From Blattamonas nauphoetae (taxonomy: Eukaryota > Preaxostyla > Oxymonadida), in the NCBI GenBank assembly GCA_033064195.1, contig JARBJD010000016.1, positions 310,001-374,000 of the forward strand: a DNA stretch of 64,000 bases, in the 5' to 3' direction. Both the position numbers and the translations under genes were made by a program. The notes under the pieces are model-generated. The model was not told where the DNA came from. It made no database searches and worked only from the letters and a program-made list of their open reading frames with translations. How positions within the stretch are numbered: position 1 is the stretch's first letter; each line of letters begins with the position of its first letter. Below are positions 24,417 through 36,147 of the stretch, piece after piece.

Positions 24417-24570
24417 GCCTTATCTTGTTTTATCGAACACTTCAAGATTTTCTTCGCGTTTCGTTGAACCCCTCAATTGAGAAAAGAAGAAATTCCACAA
24501 CCAGTCACTGGATAAACTTGAAAACTGGAATGAAATGAATTGACAGAGAGAAAAAGAACAGATGAAGTGA

Positions 24571-27500
24571 TTAGAAAGACTCGACAATGTGCCGAGGAAC
24601 ACACGTATCGAAGGCATCGTCTGGCAGCACCATGTATTTCTTCAGTTCCATCACAAATCTGGTCAGGTTCTGGATTTCGGGGGAGAGCGAGGGGATCTTC
24701 GTCTTCGCACTGATTTCAGTCTCCTTCAGCGCGTTTCTGCCGTACTCGGTGTACAGCGCACGCACCAGCTGACCGTACCGTTCAATGAATGAAGTGGAGA
24801 ATGAGGAGTGGAACTGTTTGAGGAAAGTGGCTGCGCCGACAGCGAGCGGGACACCGTCGAGTGGATCTTTGATGTTCCTCGCAACGAGGATGTTTCCGAG
24901 CGAGGTGTCGATCTGCATTCTGCCCAACACATCCACAATACCAACGAAAACGAGGAAGTCGATGGAGGCAATTGGCTCTGTGGCAACGTAGACTTGAGAG
25001 AGAGGGTTGCTCTGACCGACCATTTGGAGGTATCGGCTGAGTTCGGGGAGGATGGGGGATTCTGCGCTGGGCATGGCGTTGGTGTCTGGTTTGCGGTAAT
25101 GTTGCTCGACGTCGAGAAGGAGGGCTTCGTTCAGAGTCTCGAGTGTTTCACAGAGAACACTGCTTTCGAGTTTGCAGGCAGCGCGGAGACGAGATTGGAG
25201 GTGACAGCGGAGAAGCTGGAGATGGCCGATTCGGAGGATGCAGTCGATGAGAGTGGCACAGACACGTGGGACGAGTTTGAAAGTCTGGGCGACCGAGTTC
25301 AGAATACGGTTGGAGTCGGGGACACAGCCTGGCGGGGCGGCTGCAGAGGCGAGGTTGAGGACGTTGAGTCCCATCGAACGGTCGATTTCTCGCTTGAGAA
25401 TGAGAGTGGTGCGGGAGAGAGTGGAGGCGATCATGAACGAGAGGAGTCTGTCCATCACGGCCATCAGACTGACATCGACGGCGTTGTAAAGAAGAGTGAA
25501 GAGACGGACACCGACAACCTCGTCGCGGGTCTGTCTGTCCATCCACGCTGTGTGGCGGAAGGAGTAGACACAATGTGATGGGCTTGTCAGCTCGATCAGT
25601 TCCCGTGTCAGTCGACCAATGAAGGTGGTTGAGATGGAGTCTGTCGGTGGGAAGAGCGGGATGGGAGCGGCTTCGTTCTGGAATTCGCTCTGCCACTCGA
25701 ACACTCTCTTCTTGAGGAAGGTGTTGCACTCCTGCTCGAGGTAGAAGTTCGACAGACGCTGCATCTCCTCCTGCCAGATCTTGAGTCCGTACAGGCCAAC
25801 ATAATCCTGGATGTACTCGAACGAGGCGCGGAGACCAGCCATTTGGAGGGCTGCTGATTTCAATCGGTCTTCGAACTCTCCCACTTTGTGTGTTGGGAAC
25901 TGAAGAGTTGTGTGGAGGATGAGACTCATCTTCTGGACGAGCTCCTTTCGAACACCTTCTTCCAGCACAACTTTCGGGTTAACTTCTATCACTCCCATGT
26001 TTGTCTTCTCCATCTCCAGAATTCCATCTGTGAAGCTCACCACTTCGTGTGTCAGCTTGGCAAGCCTCGTTCGGAGGGGAAGCTGTGCCAGATCACGCAT
26101 GGCCTCTTTGGCGAACTTGGGAGGGAAGTCCCTCAGCTCAGTTGTGGTGAGCTTGATGATCTGACCCATCAACTCAAACAGAGTGATTGGAACAACCTGC
26201 AGAACCGATCGCACGAAGGAAACAAGACGGTTGGAGTAATATTCGGCGACACTCTCCTTGTCGGGCGAGTTGGCCTGCATAATCCGCATGAGAGGAAACT
26301 CCAGCATGGTCGACAGTTTCAGAAACGTGGCGCGGAGTTTGGAGACAATGCTGGCCTGCTGTTTGATGGAGTGTTGCATCAGAGCGATGTATTCGGCGGC
26401 TGTTTCCCAAGCGTAGGACATGTCGGACACAACTTGGATGTTAATCATGGTTTCTTCACGACAGTTGATTGTGCGGATCATCAGAGTCAGGTTTTGGCGG
26501 ACATCGCTCAGAAATTGGCGGATTTGGAGAGATTGCTCGATTTGTTGGAACTGCTCGACTTCTTCAAGAGCTGCTATCAGTTTTGCTGTTTTCCGACCAG
26601 CTGAGTTGGGCTCTCTGTAATCAACGGATGCAATTTGGGTGTTGATTTCGCGGAACCACTTCTCAAGTTCTTCATTCTTCGAGATTTTGGTGGTTCCAGT
26701 TCCGCCGGCGAAAAACTCGGCAATTTCGGTGATGATTTGTGTGGAACTTGTTTTCAGTTTATCCCAACGATCCTGTTTCGTGGAGAGAAGGTTTTGGTAC
26801 AGTTTCTTCAGAATGAGCTCAAGTTGGGCTGTCTGGATCATCAGGGCCAGAACATCGTCTTTGCTGAAGACAGGACGGAGCATCTCCGCAAATTTCTTGT
26901 ATGATGTAGTCAAGTGGAGCATAATCCATCGAAGTGTGCAGTTTGAGTTTCTGAGTGTGGTCAGAATTTGGACCATGTGATCCACAACATAATCTTCTGT
27001 CATGAGGCCTTCGCTGAGATATCCATTCACCTCTTTCATCACTTGGTCGTAAGAGTGTTTGCGGAATTCAATAGTTTGTTGGATGAGGAGGGGTGTGATC
27101 ACAGTGTTCATGGCTTGTTTTGCGGCTTTGTACGGCTCCCAAACTTGGAGAAGATCAACTCTTTGACCCATATAGTACGAAATGACCCAGTTGTCAGAGA
27201 AGAAGCGATTGACAAGCTCGTTCATGGTGGATGGTTGGGAGTAAAGGACGTCAGGAATAAAGAAGAGAATAATGAAACAAATTGACGCCATCTGTGCAAG
27301 AGCAGTAGGACGTTGTTCAGGAGAAGGATAGAATTGAAGTTGGAGGTAGATATCTTCGTTTCTGAGACGGCCGAGCATTAAATGAACCAAGTCCTTCGGC
27401 ACGCCGACTCGCCCAAAGAAATCTTCAGGATACTTTTCAGGTCGCTTAGTCCATCCGAGTGATGGGTTGAATCCAGTGGATCTGCAGAGAGCACAGATTT

Positions 27501-28389
27501 GATCAACATCAACAAGTTCAACGGGCCCCTTTGCACGATAATACGCAATCAGAAGGCGTTCCCGGACGGGGCCTTCAATGGTTGTATCCATGAGAAGGAG
27601 CATAACACCACAAAGTTGGATGGATTCAATAAAGAGTTGGCGGGCGTCAAAATCATTCAGGACGGTCTGAGGGAGGAGAATGGATGAGATGAAGAAAACA
27701 GACCTCAACTGTGTGAGAGACATAAATTCCGTCTTTCAGTTGTTCACAGAACATAACAAGATCTTTCCCGTAGTTGTAGATGCTTTCGAAGAGTGCATAG
27801 AAACGGGCAAGGAGGTCAAGATGTGTTTCACGAAATTCTTCCATTAAATCAAGAAGATCCTAACAAAAAGGTGGAAAAAGAACAGCCAGATAGGTAAGAA
27901 TGAGGGGCATCTCGGGTAAGGAAAAAACACAAGAGGACAGACAATGTTGGAGTCGACACGTTGATCCCACAAATCTGTTTGACGTAGATATCGGAAATCG
28001 ACAATAATATATTGATACTATGAACGAGAGGATAGAATGATCATTGTCAGGGATGAAGAACAATAATGAATCATGGCTAAGACCAGTATTGAAAGCCTTC
28101 AAGAAATGTGTAGCAGTCTCCAAGAACTGCTCATCCTTTTGAATGATCAAACCTTTTGAATGTCTTCTTTTGTTTCCAACTTGAATACTGATGGAATATG
28201 ATCACTTAACCTCCTCATCTCTGCTATAGTTGCGTGACCACGTGCGACAAGATTGAGAAGGTTTTGCTTGACAGGATCGGAGGAAAATTGATCAACTGGG
28301 GCTTGGGGAGGGGGAGATGCAGCCGGAGCTGCGGCTGGAGTTTCCGCTGAGACTTCTAGAGGGGGTGGCGACGGAATTGGATCAGACAT
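24571..28389 (-). CDS. WASHC5: WASH complex subunit strumpellin
   Basis: Strumpellin is the large helical subunit of the WASH complex, which makes branched actin on endosomes through Arp2/3. The match is colinear over about 1,150 residues: DNWVISYYMGQRVDLLQVWE, AWFREIN-type block at EKWFREINTQIASVDYREPN, SFEYIQDYVGLYGLKIWQEE, FIGRLTRELIELT. Exon 1 starts at 28389 (MSDPIPSPPP, a proline-rich leader) and contains HATIAEMRRLSDHIPSVFKL. Introns 28018-28152 (135 nt), 27860-27942 (83 nt) and 27667-27703 (37 nt) link YQYIIVDFRYLRQTDLWDQ, DLLDLMEEFRETH and TVLNDFDARQLF as in the human protein. Length and order are normal. The start is 50 bp from the divergent small gene at 28440. Confidence 0.95.
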
Positions 28390-28439
28390 CGTGAGATCGA
28401 TCCACAGTACAAAACATTCGATCGTGATTGAAAGAATAA

Positions 28440-28652
28440 ATGAGAGATCTTCATGAAAAAATGATGTTGCACACAAAGAATGATGAAGGGAAGAAAGATT
28501 ATTCTAAATTAACAGGTGACATGAAATTTAGACGAAAGATCATCACGACTTTTCCGTGTGATACGGCGCTTTCAGTTTTAAGATATTATCAATTGGTCCG
28601 GCGTTTATGTGATGAATGTTACCCTGAAGGAATCAATATGTCAAGAAAGTGA
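28440..28652 (+). CDS. small unidentified protein, 70 residues
   Basis: Single-exon ORF starting ATG 50 bp from the divergent strumpellin start. It is basic with an amphipathic C-terminal half (DTALSVLRYYQLVRRLCDEC) and ends SRK. Its compact fit in the gap between two genes and regular codon composition suggest it is real, but no family is recognised. Its last 20 bases overlap the 3' end of the convergent longin-like gene. It could also be a first exon of a longer gene or a chance ORF. Confidence 0.4.
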   Translation: MRDLHEKMMLHTKNDEGKKDYSKLTGDMKFRRKIITTFPCDTALSVLRYYQLVRRLCDECYPEGINMSRK

Positions 28653-29071
28653 GGCAAACAGCTGAGAGCATTTCCTTGAGAGCTAAGCAGGTTTTTGGAT
28701 AATTTTCAACAATGGCGTTGACAGTGATTTTCTGCTTGAACACAACCTTGGATAAGACTGTCTGAATTGATTGGAGGAGGTGGAGCACTGTAGAACAAAA
28801 GTGATAAAGATAAAGAATGATTAATACTGATCAATTCGTCTTCAGTTCCAACAATAAAGATACGAGCATCATTTACCTGGCAAAATGCACAATTGTAGCT
28901 GTAGATGACACAGAGTTGTTCTCCCGGAAATTGCCAATCAAATTGGGTGATTTCGAAGAGTTTCTGGTTGAGTTCTGTCTTGTCAGTGTTACTGATGTTC
29001 GTATAATACTGAGCAAAGACAATATATCCCTCAACGTTCGTGATTATGATAGAGTGGATCATTGTTCCCAT
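28633..29071 (-). CDS. longin-fold small protein (adaptin sigma / zeta-COP-like)
   Basis: The start is MGTMIHSIIITN at 29071 (or the Met three codons later). The first exon alternates hydrophobic strands as in longin domains (MIHSIIITNVEGYIVFAQYY, then PGEQLCVIYSYNCAFC, then ARIFIVGTEDELI). A GT at about 28834 and the CTACAG acceptor just upstream of TGCTCCACC at about 28790 join in phase 1 to LHLLQSIQTVLSKVVFKQKI and IVENYPKTCLALKEML, matching the helical half of sigma adaptins and zeta-COP (ELMLL...; N...KAYFILDE). It is about 130 residues. It could be an orphan AP/COPI/TSET-type small subunit or another longin protein in membrane traffic. The stop overlaps the opposite-strand gene by 20 bp. 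Confidence 0.55.
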
Positions 29072-29332
29072 TGATTTTGTTTTGTCCAATGCTTTGGAAA
29101 AGAACGAGTATGAACAATCTAAATCGAACGAAAAGGTTTTCAACAAGTCTGTCTTCCTGTTGAATATGATATATCAAGTCATATTGAGCACAGGTGCTGA
29201 AACGAGGCATTCCACTGAATTGAGCAGTCGGATGACCTCTTGTGAAAAGTATTGCCTTCTTTTGTGCAGAAGAAGCAAAAGATAAGTTTGATGAGAGATA
29301 TTCAGCCAATTAACACAGAAGAACTGGCTTGC

Positions 29333-31913
29333 TTATGCAAACAGAGTATTTTTGGGGTAAACCTTCTTCGCTCGTCGCAACAGGTTGTTGAAATCGGACG
29401 ACTGACTGAGCACGCGCAAGCAGACAATGCAATGCTCCACAATCCGCTCGTTCTTCTGCAGATGGTGTTGGAAAGTGTTGACAAAGGCGTTTGCTGCACC
29501 GTTGGCGGCCATTTTGTCCTTCGCCGCTTTGTTGGAGATGAGCTTGTGCAGCGCACGGCATGCCTTTTCGCAGGCAGCAGGATGGAGGATGTGCGTGCGG
29601 AGGGCAGCGATGATGTATGGAATGCCGTTCTGCTTCACAATTCGGTCGGCGTTGTCGCGGATGGTTGCGAGGTTGGCGAGGGCAGAGCAGACTGTCTCGG
29701 TCACTTCCATGTTTGTCGAAGCGTGGGTCTCGAGAATGTCGATCAGAAGCTTCACGCCGCCCTCCTTCCCAATCATCACCTTCACAGTGTCCTGCACGGA
29801 GAGGTTGACCAGAACGGCACACAGCGATTGGAGGAGGAATGTCGACTTCTCCATCGACTTGCGGATTGTGGTGAGGATCAATTTGATGGCTTCTGGTGTT
29901 CCGATTGCTCGTTGGCACTCTTCGTCCGTGGAAAGGTTGACGAGTGTCGCTGTTAAGTGTTGGATGACGTCAGCACTGTGGAGACTGTTTCTATACACGT
30001 TGAGGAGAAGAGCGATGCCATTCATGTGCAGCATCCGTCGAGACGTGTCGGCGTGCACAGAGAGGCGGAAGAGAGCGTTGCTAGCGTTGCTCAGAATTTC
30101 TTCGAAATCCGCACGTTCGGCTTCATCTGGAACGCGCTCGCCGAATGAATTGAGAATTCTGAGAACTGTGACTAGTCCAGTCTCGGCCATAACAGGTTTG
30201 ATGTGTGGAGAAGCTGCAGCATTTGCTAAGACTCCGCTTCCGCTTCGGATGATCCGTCTGAGAGCACCGAGCTCAGCAATGTTGACATCCGAGTAAAGCG
30301 ACGAGGAAGTCTCCGAATCAGAATCGTGTGATTCTGGGCGGGGCTGAGAGAGACGATCGATGGTTTCTTTGTAAAGATTGACGGCTTCGTCGATGATGTC
30401 GATGATGAATGCCGGTGCGCCTTGGCACATTTGAAAATCAGCGCGAGCCTCGTCGCACGTCAGCAGGTTGCTGAGGAGGGCGAACGCGGTGTCGAGAACC
30501 TGCTCGACCCAAACGGTGATTCGATCGGTCTGGAGATGAGCGAGAAGGATCTCGACACGGATATCATATTGCGTGAACTGATTTATTGTCTTTTTGTACA
30601 TTTCGAGCTGATTTGCGGACGTCTGGTCGATTGTCTGTGAGATGGACTTTTCGATGAGAGTGTCAAGATGCGACGAGTAGCAATCGATTCCGTCTCTCAA
30701 GTATTGGCTCATGTCAGTCAGCCTTGTCTCCATGCTGTTGACCCGGATCCCCCAACATTGACGGAAGACAGCGATCGTCGCGAGAAGTGTGGGGACGATC
30801 CTCAGTCTATTGATCGTTGAGATGATTGTTGGCTTCGAGGTTGCATTAACAAGACACATAAGTGCATTTCTAATCGTCACAAGATCTGAGCTCATTCGTT
30901 CACCGCTCACGACGGAGATTGCGTACGGTTGAGAAATGTAGCCAGAATCCAGCTTTGGATCTGCTGGGGTTATAAGAGCCCGAGAAAATGATAGTGTTTT
31001 TGTTCGAACTATGGTCATGAGTATTTGGAATGTTGGAAGACGAGCTGCCAGAAGAATAGAATCCTCTGAAAGAAGTGATCGATGAAAGGAAAATACCATG
31101 GGAAGCAAAAGTTAAATTAAGTATCGATGTTGTTATTTGAACAACAAGTGGATGAGTAATTGAATGGAGAACTTGACCGAGCGTTTTTAGCATGCCTTGT
31201 TTGATGAACATGTGGGTATTTCTGTTCAGTTGAATAATTTGCTGTAATGTCCATAAAAACATACACAGAAGGACTTGGCAATCAGAAAATGATGTTAGGT
31301 AAGAGGATTTGTATTGTGCAGCGCCAGTTTCCCAAGCATTCACCCAAAAAACGTAATCATTTCCAACATTGTTGAGGACATCGATATACGTGGCGACAAA
31401 AGACGGGTTCTCAAGTTCAGTTGTTGGTGACTCTTGTTCAGGTGGCTCAGGGCGGGGCGTGGAACCATAATGTACAAATGGGTCGAATGTGAGTCGTTCG
31501 GCCTCAAAATGTAAAATCCATGCAAACATTGTTCTAATGCTTTCTGATGTATAGCGTTCGTTCACTGGTTTTTGGGGTTTCGATGATGGCTCAAGACGAT
31601 TAAGGAGTGTGTCGCGAGTGTGAGGAGTGAGATGAGTGAAGTGGAGGAAGATGAACGAGCGATTTTGTGAAATTGTGGGAGTATCTGAGAATTGATTGGA
31701 AGAATTGGTAGTTGATGACGCATAAGATGACTGGGGTGTTTCAACCACAGCTCCGTCATTCGGAATTTGGGTTGAATTTGATGGTGGAGATGGGACTTGT
31801 CGGAAATTTTGAATTGCTGAAAGGATTTGATCAGAATGGGCAACAGGAACTGTCCCAGGTCGAGGCGGAGCAGGGACTGTCGGAGGAGAGGAATTTAATT
31901 CTGTATGGCTCAT
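29333..31913 (-). CDS. armadillo-repeat protein
   Basis: Two exons joined by a 31-nt intron (31066-31096, phase 1): ...ILNLTFASHE then DSILLAARLPTFQIL. The start is MSHTELNSSPPTVPAP at 31913. The first about 130 residues are Pro/Ser-rich; the rest is helical. The C-terminal third shows clear ARM repeats (ALFRLSVHADTSRRMLHMNG, LTATLVNLSTDEECQRAIG, LCAVLVNLSVQDTVKVMIGK, CSALANLATIRDNADRIVKQ). ARM proteins are scaffolds for protein binding, often axonemal or signalling in protists. No specific orthologue is recognised. The start is 83 bp from the divergent coiled-coil gene. Confidence 0.75.
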
Positions 31914-31995
31914 TATGCACACTTGATGGGAGGATCGGACCAAACTTTCTTTCCTCTCTCGAACAAACTTCTCCATTTTTTAAGGTATCGTCGTA

Positions 31996-32736
31996 ATGAC
32001 ATCAAAAAAACCAAAACAGTCTCAAAAGACTCAAGAAACGACACGAGTAAGTCGAATTGGTGAAGTGGATGAACCAGTTCAATTCCTCTACAATCAATTG
32101 AATTCCCTTCTGCAGGAATGCAATGATGAGATTGAAAACCTTCGCCAACAACTGAAAGTCTCGATTCCACCTGAAAAATATGAATTGTTAGAACAGGAAG
32201 CAAAGGTTTCATGCATTCTGACACGCACCATATCTTTGTCTTCCATATTTCGTTAACAACCCAGGAACTCAAAACCAAAAATATCTTTCTCGAAAAACAG
32301 CTCATGTCTCGATCCACTCGAGAGCAATCTGTTCATGAGAATCTTCAGAGTGCGATTGGATCCTCACAATCAAAGTTCGCCCGTATTGTCTTTCATGAAT
32401 TTTTTCCGAATCTAGACTCGCTGAATCCGAACAGAAAAACTCTCATTTACAAAGTCAAATCACACATTTAGAACATCTAATTGAGGATAGGGAGAGAGCT
32501 TTGGACAATCTTCATTCAACTGTTACAGCTCAGGATCACCAGATTCGTCTCCTACAAAATGAAAATATCGTTTGTACAGGTTATTCTTCCCAATTTATCC
32601 TTATTAGCTCTTCCAAAAACGGTTAGATTCAATTGAGAAACAACATGAACGAGAACTGCAAGATCAAGCTCTGCACTATGAGCAAGAGATGTACATACTC
32701 CAACACACTCTTCATAAATCACTAAAAACTCCGTGA
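31996..32736 (+). CDS. coiled-coil protein, four exons
   Basis: Starts MTSKKPKQSQKTQETTRVSR. Introns 32206-32264 (59 nt), 32375-32415 (41 nt) and 32570-32607 (38 nt) all keep the frame. The product of about 200 residues is almost entirely heptad coiled coil (NQLNSLLQECNDEIENLRQQ, LAESEQKNSHLQSQITHLEH, LFQKRLDSIEKQHERELQDQ), ending HTLHKSLKTP. The basic tail and length suit a centrosomal, axonemal or tethering coiled coil, but no family is assigned. If introns are ignored the gene falls apart into short ORFs, so it would be easily missed. Confidence 0.75.
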
Positions 32737-32900
32737 AATTCTAATTCATTTCGTCTTTCTTTCACTTTCTTCATTTTTCACATTTCACTCATCTTTCGTG
32801 TTTTATCCATGCAAAACTCATAAAATCATGATACAACCTGTGTGAAATGTCAAATGAAGAGTCTAAAACAAGAATGAAGCCGCATATGTTCCAGAGACGA

Positions 32901-34714
32901 TCATTTTGGCTTTCTGAGCATTGAGATCGCCTTTGCACTGGCCGACATGACCGTTGGGCCTGTCTGCGGCGGACCGCCCGTTCTTTTCGGCCTCACATTT
33001 GTTCTCAGTGGGTTCTGCCCAGGAATGATCCGTTGGATGGCCTGTGTCACAGCAGATTGGACGGGAAGGGAGGGCTTTCGCTCCATCGGCTTCTCTTCAA
33101 TCAGCCTCTTCCGCTTCTCCGTGCTCGTTCTATCCAGCGTGTCGTCCCAATCCCGCGGCCTTTTGCGTTGATCAACCGTCAGCGACTCCATCTCGTGCCG
33201 GATTTCGGACGAGCCAGGAACGTCCGAAGCGAATGAGCGGGTGTGATGGCTGGACGATTGGAGGTGTCTGAGTTGGGTGTATGTTTCTTCCTTCGAGAGC
33301 GGTGGGAGAGGGTCTTCGGTCTGTTTGGGGACCTTGTCCCAGACTGACATCTCCCTTTGATAAAATGCTGGGTCCCAGAAATGGGGAGGATGCTGATTTT
33401 GGGTCTGGCGATGAGGTTCGTCATCATCCTCTTCTTGTTGTCGAGAATAACGGTGCTGTGACGGAGGTTGAGAAGGGGAGGCTCGAACAGCGGATTCTGG
33501 AATAGTGTCGGCGAGGTATGATCTTGAATCCGTGCCAAACGGGACAAACAGTGAGATGAGATTGAGTGACTAGAAATAAAGGATATGGGATGAAAAAAGC
33601 ACTGAAAAGTTGTGTAAATGACAAACAATCATGTCTTCCACAGTATCTTTAATCGAAGCAAGAGAGGACGTCAAGAGCATCTCCAGCATTGTGACAAGAT
33701 TCTTTTGCTCTGACACGCACGCACTTCCTCCACATTGTAGTACCGCTGCTCGTAAATGAGCCAAATAGAGACTCTCGCAAAGTTTCATAGATTCTCTTCT
33801 CGTTTGATCCCCAAATGAGACTGGTTGATTTGCTGAATGTAAATACGGGTCAGGGAGGCTGTCTAAATTGAGTTGAGGGAGAACAGGGCCCGAAAAGGGA
33901 GGCTTTGATGATTTAGTCGTGTCAATAATCATCACTACAGGAATTCCGAGATTGAGACGAAGCACTTTTGGAGGGAGGGAGCGTTCTGTGAATTCCTCCG
34001 AGTGATTGGTCTTCTGAGGAAAGTTGCTGTAGCATTGGACTAAAAATGCTTCATCTGTAGTATTTTGGAAGATTGAAATTCGGTTTATGGGAAAGAGAGA
34101 GATACATTTTGATGTTGTTCGTTCAATTTGTTGTTTTGGAACATTTTTCTGAATTGCCGTACCAAGCAGGCGAGTGAGTTGATCAATTTCATCCAAAAGT
34201 TGACTTGGATTGTTCCAATCTGATGGAAAGGAAGAGAGATGGTGAACATGATGTGGAGACGTGTCGAACATACTGAGGACAAAGAAGACGATAAGATCAT
34301 CATAAGCATCACTTGTGAGTAGCAAATTCAGAATCGAAACAGAGGTCGGAGACATATCAAACGGATAGAGGTACAACGTGACTGAGATGTGGAAGAGGCG
34401 AAAAGATATGAAAGATACACAAAATGAAGCCCAATTGAAGAAAGCAGTAGACAAACATGATTGAGATTCAGTGAGGAGATTGAATGAATGTACTTTCAGG
34501 CCAAAGCTTGGTACATTCGAATTTGATGGGGGAGCACCGAGTAAGGAGTTTATGACATTTGCTACTGATGAAGGAGATGAACCTGTCACAAATTTGAGGA
34601 ATGATCGTTCAAAAAAGGTTATTTCCTACCAATGACGAAGATATGTTTTTCGGTTGAAGCAGTCTCAATTGGCTGCGATGATTGAGTGATGAAGTCAAAA
34701 ATGGATGGCTTCAT
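32901..34714 (-). CDS. DYNC1LI1: cytoplasmic dynein light intermediate chain
   Basis: RAS-like fold subunit that ties the dynein heavy chain to cargo adaptors. Exon 1 starts at 34714 (MKPSIFDFITQSSQ) and ends KHIFVIG. Introns 34583-34629 (47 nt), 34382-34420 (39 nt) and 33570-33626 (57 nt) keep the frame. Family landmarks are the strand before the P-loop (KHIFVIGSSPSSVANVINSL), YDDLIVFFVLSMFDTS, NLGIPVVMIID, LRAAVLQCGGSA and FVPFGTDSRSYLADTI (human FIPAGWDNDKKI). The P-loop lacks the GxxGxGKS pattern, as in other light intermediate chains that have lost nucleotide hydrolysis. The C-terminal about 200 residues are disordered and charged. The N-terminal codons overlap, or lie within 20 bp of, the divergent RMI1 start. 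Cytoplasmic (dynein-1) versus IFT (dynein-2) type is not settled. Confidence 0.75.
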
Positions 34715-34731
34715 TTCAAGAACAAAAGAAG

Positions 34732-35613
34732 ATGGCACAGAACTCGCAGCGGACTCAAATTGTGATGTTTGATGTGAGTCGAGAGATCCTCCCTTAATGT
34801 TTTCAGATGGAAGCTCAACAAGCCGAACTTCGTGAACTCAGGCAATACCTATCAACTTTAGGATGGAATGTGAAAGATCAATATCTTGTGTCTTGCTTTC
34901 AACACTTTCGACGACAAAGCACGTCTCCAATCGACCAATTGGTCAATAACTCGATTCTTCCACACCTCCTTGTTTCAGATCTCAAAGAATATGGCCTTCC
35001 AGCGCTTGTTCCGAATTTTGCAGGATTGGAGAAGTCATTTATCCAAAAACCAATCATTCTCCAAATTGAGACATCTTTTGAAGCTAATCATTCAAAACAA
35101 GAACAATTTCTGCAACAAAAAGAGTACAAAGATGGAGAGAATCGCGATCAGCATCAATTTCGAAGTAAGAAGCGAACACTTACTTTCCTAGCGACAGATG
35201 GTCACCAATCGATTCAATGTCTCGAATACGTCCCATTGCTGGCTCTTCCAAATACCCCAACACCTGGATGCAAAATATATGTTGCCAGAGGATCTATTCG
35301 AAGGGGAGTACTCCTCATTGATCCTGAAGGGTTCGTGTTCCTTGGAGGGCATGCACAGCGGCCAATTGATGATAACAAGGCATATCAAAAGGCTCTCAAA
35401 GCTGCATATGGTTTTCTTTTGACTTTTCATCATGATATGTTCATTTTCTGCATAGCACCACACGACACTCACATCGCTGAAAAGCGGGTCTCTTATTCCA
35501 GCCATTCAATGGCAGGGCCTTATTCTCTCAATGCCCGAGAGGGACAGCATGCGGTCAACATTTTGAATGTCGAGGATGATGAATCTGAGACAGATGATGA
35601 TTGGGCTTCGTGA
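34732..35613 (+). CDS. RMI1: RMI1-like OB-fold protein of the BLM-TOP3-RMI complex
   Basis: RMI1 stimulates dissolution of double Holliday junctions by a RecQ helicase and topoisomerase III. Exon 1 is MAQNSQRTQIVMFD (ATG 34732; another in-frame ATG at 34705). An intron with a GTGAGT donor ends at 34806. Then come the three-helix N-terminal region (VNNSILPHLLVSDLKEYGLP) and the OB-fold (RTLTFLATDGHQSIQCLEYV, LPNTPTPGCKIYVARGSIRR, VLLIDPEGFVFLGGHAQ), which match RMI1's WLLTDLRD, TDGIVQIQGMEY and GTKILIYGNISFRLGVLLL. A stretch at about 35410-35454 has all the marks of an intron (GTTTTC...CTGCATAG) but is 45 nt, stop-free and in frame, so retained and spliced forms would both be open. The acidic tail ends DDESETDDDWAS. 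The human C-terminal OB-fold 2 is absent, as in shorter RMI1 proteins. Confidence 0.75.
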
Positions 35614-36110
35614 ATCCTCTTCTCGAATATGCCAAGTGACTTGTACAGACATATTGCTCTTCAGGAGAAGATGGGTTGGCATCAAGAGTGTGCACACAGA
35701 GATTGAGTGTAGAGGAAACCTGATTTTCGCCATAATCAAGGAAAGGCATAAAATCTCATCGAAAGCATTTCTGTCTCTTTCATTGATGTTTTCTGGACTT
35801 ATTTTGCCTCTTATGTACTTTCCAATGTTTGTAACCAAGTGGATATCATTCTCCTCGATTTCAAGGATAAGATCAAACCCGTTGGATTTTCTTTTTTGGT
35901 TCAAGCCAATCATGTATCGAGAAGGTCGACAAAGAAAGACTTTTTCACTCACGCAATGCTCTGAGGCAGTAACTCTGGAAATTTTAGCTCAAATGCCCTC
36001 CCTAAAAGATCGCATCACAGTATCCATCATCTCTCTCCTCCTCTTTACAATACCATCAGTAGTTTCTTACTCTTAACTCTGAATTAGCGAGCCTTCGTGA
36101 CAATGAATCC
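35521..36110 (-). CDS. uncertain multi-exon gene, convergent with RMI1
   Basis: A coding-like exon (about 35730-35890) reads KSNGFDLILEIEENDIHLVT and NERDRNAFDEILCLSLIM. It joins by plausible introns to an upstream exon AFELKFPELLPQSIA (donor GTGAGT at about 35952) and a downstream exon ending ACCPSRALRE, whose end would overlap the RMI1 tail. A first exon MDSLSRRLANSELR with a GTAAGA donor lies near 36.1 kb, but its join is not phase-consistent, so the model is incomplete. No family is recognised. The opposite strand here also has an open frame that may be exon 1 of the RCC1-like gene; one of the two readings is wrong. Confidence 0.3.
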
Positions 36111-36147
36111 ATAAAGCAAATCATTAGAGAAAGTACTTGATTTTTAG

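Noticed and set aside
24808-25578. 256-codon plus-strand ORF opposite strumpellin
   Set aside because: Antisense shadow of a fully conserved strumpellin segment.
29427-30296. 289-codon plus-strand ORF opposite the armadillo gene
   Set aside because: Antisense shadow; ARM repeats on the minus strand explain the open frame.
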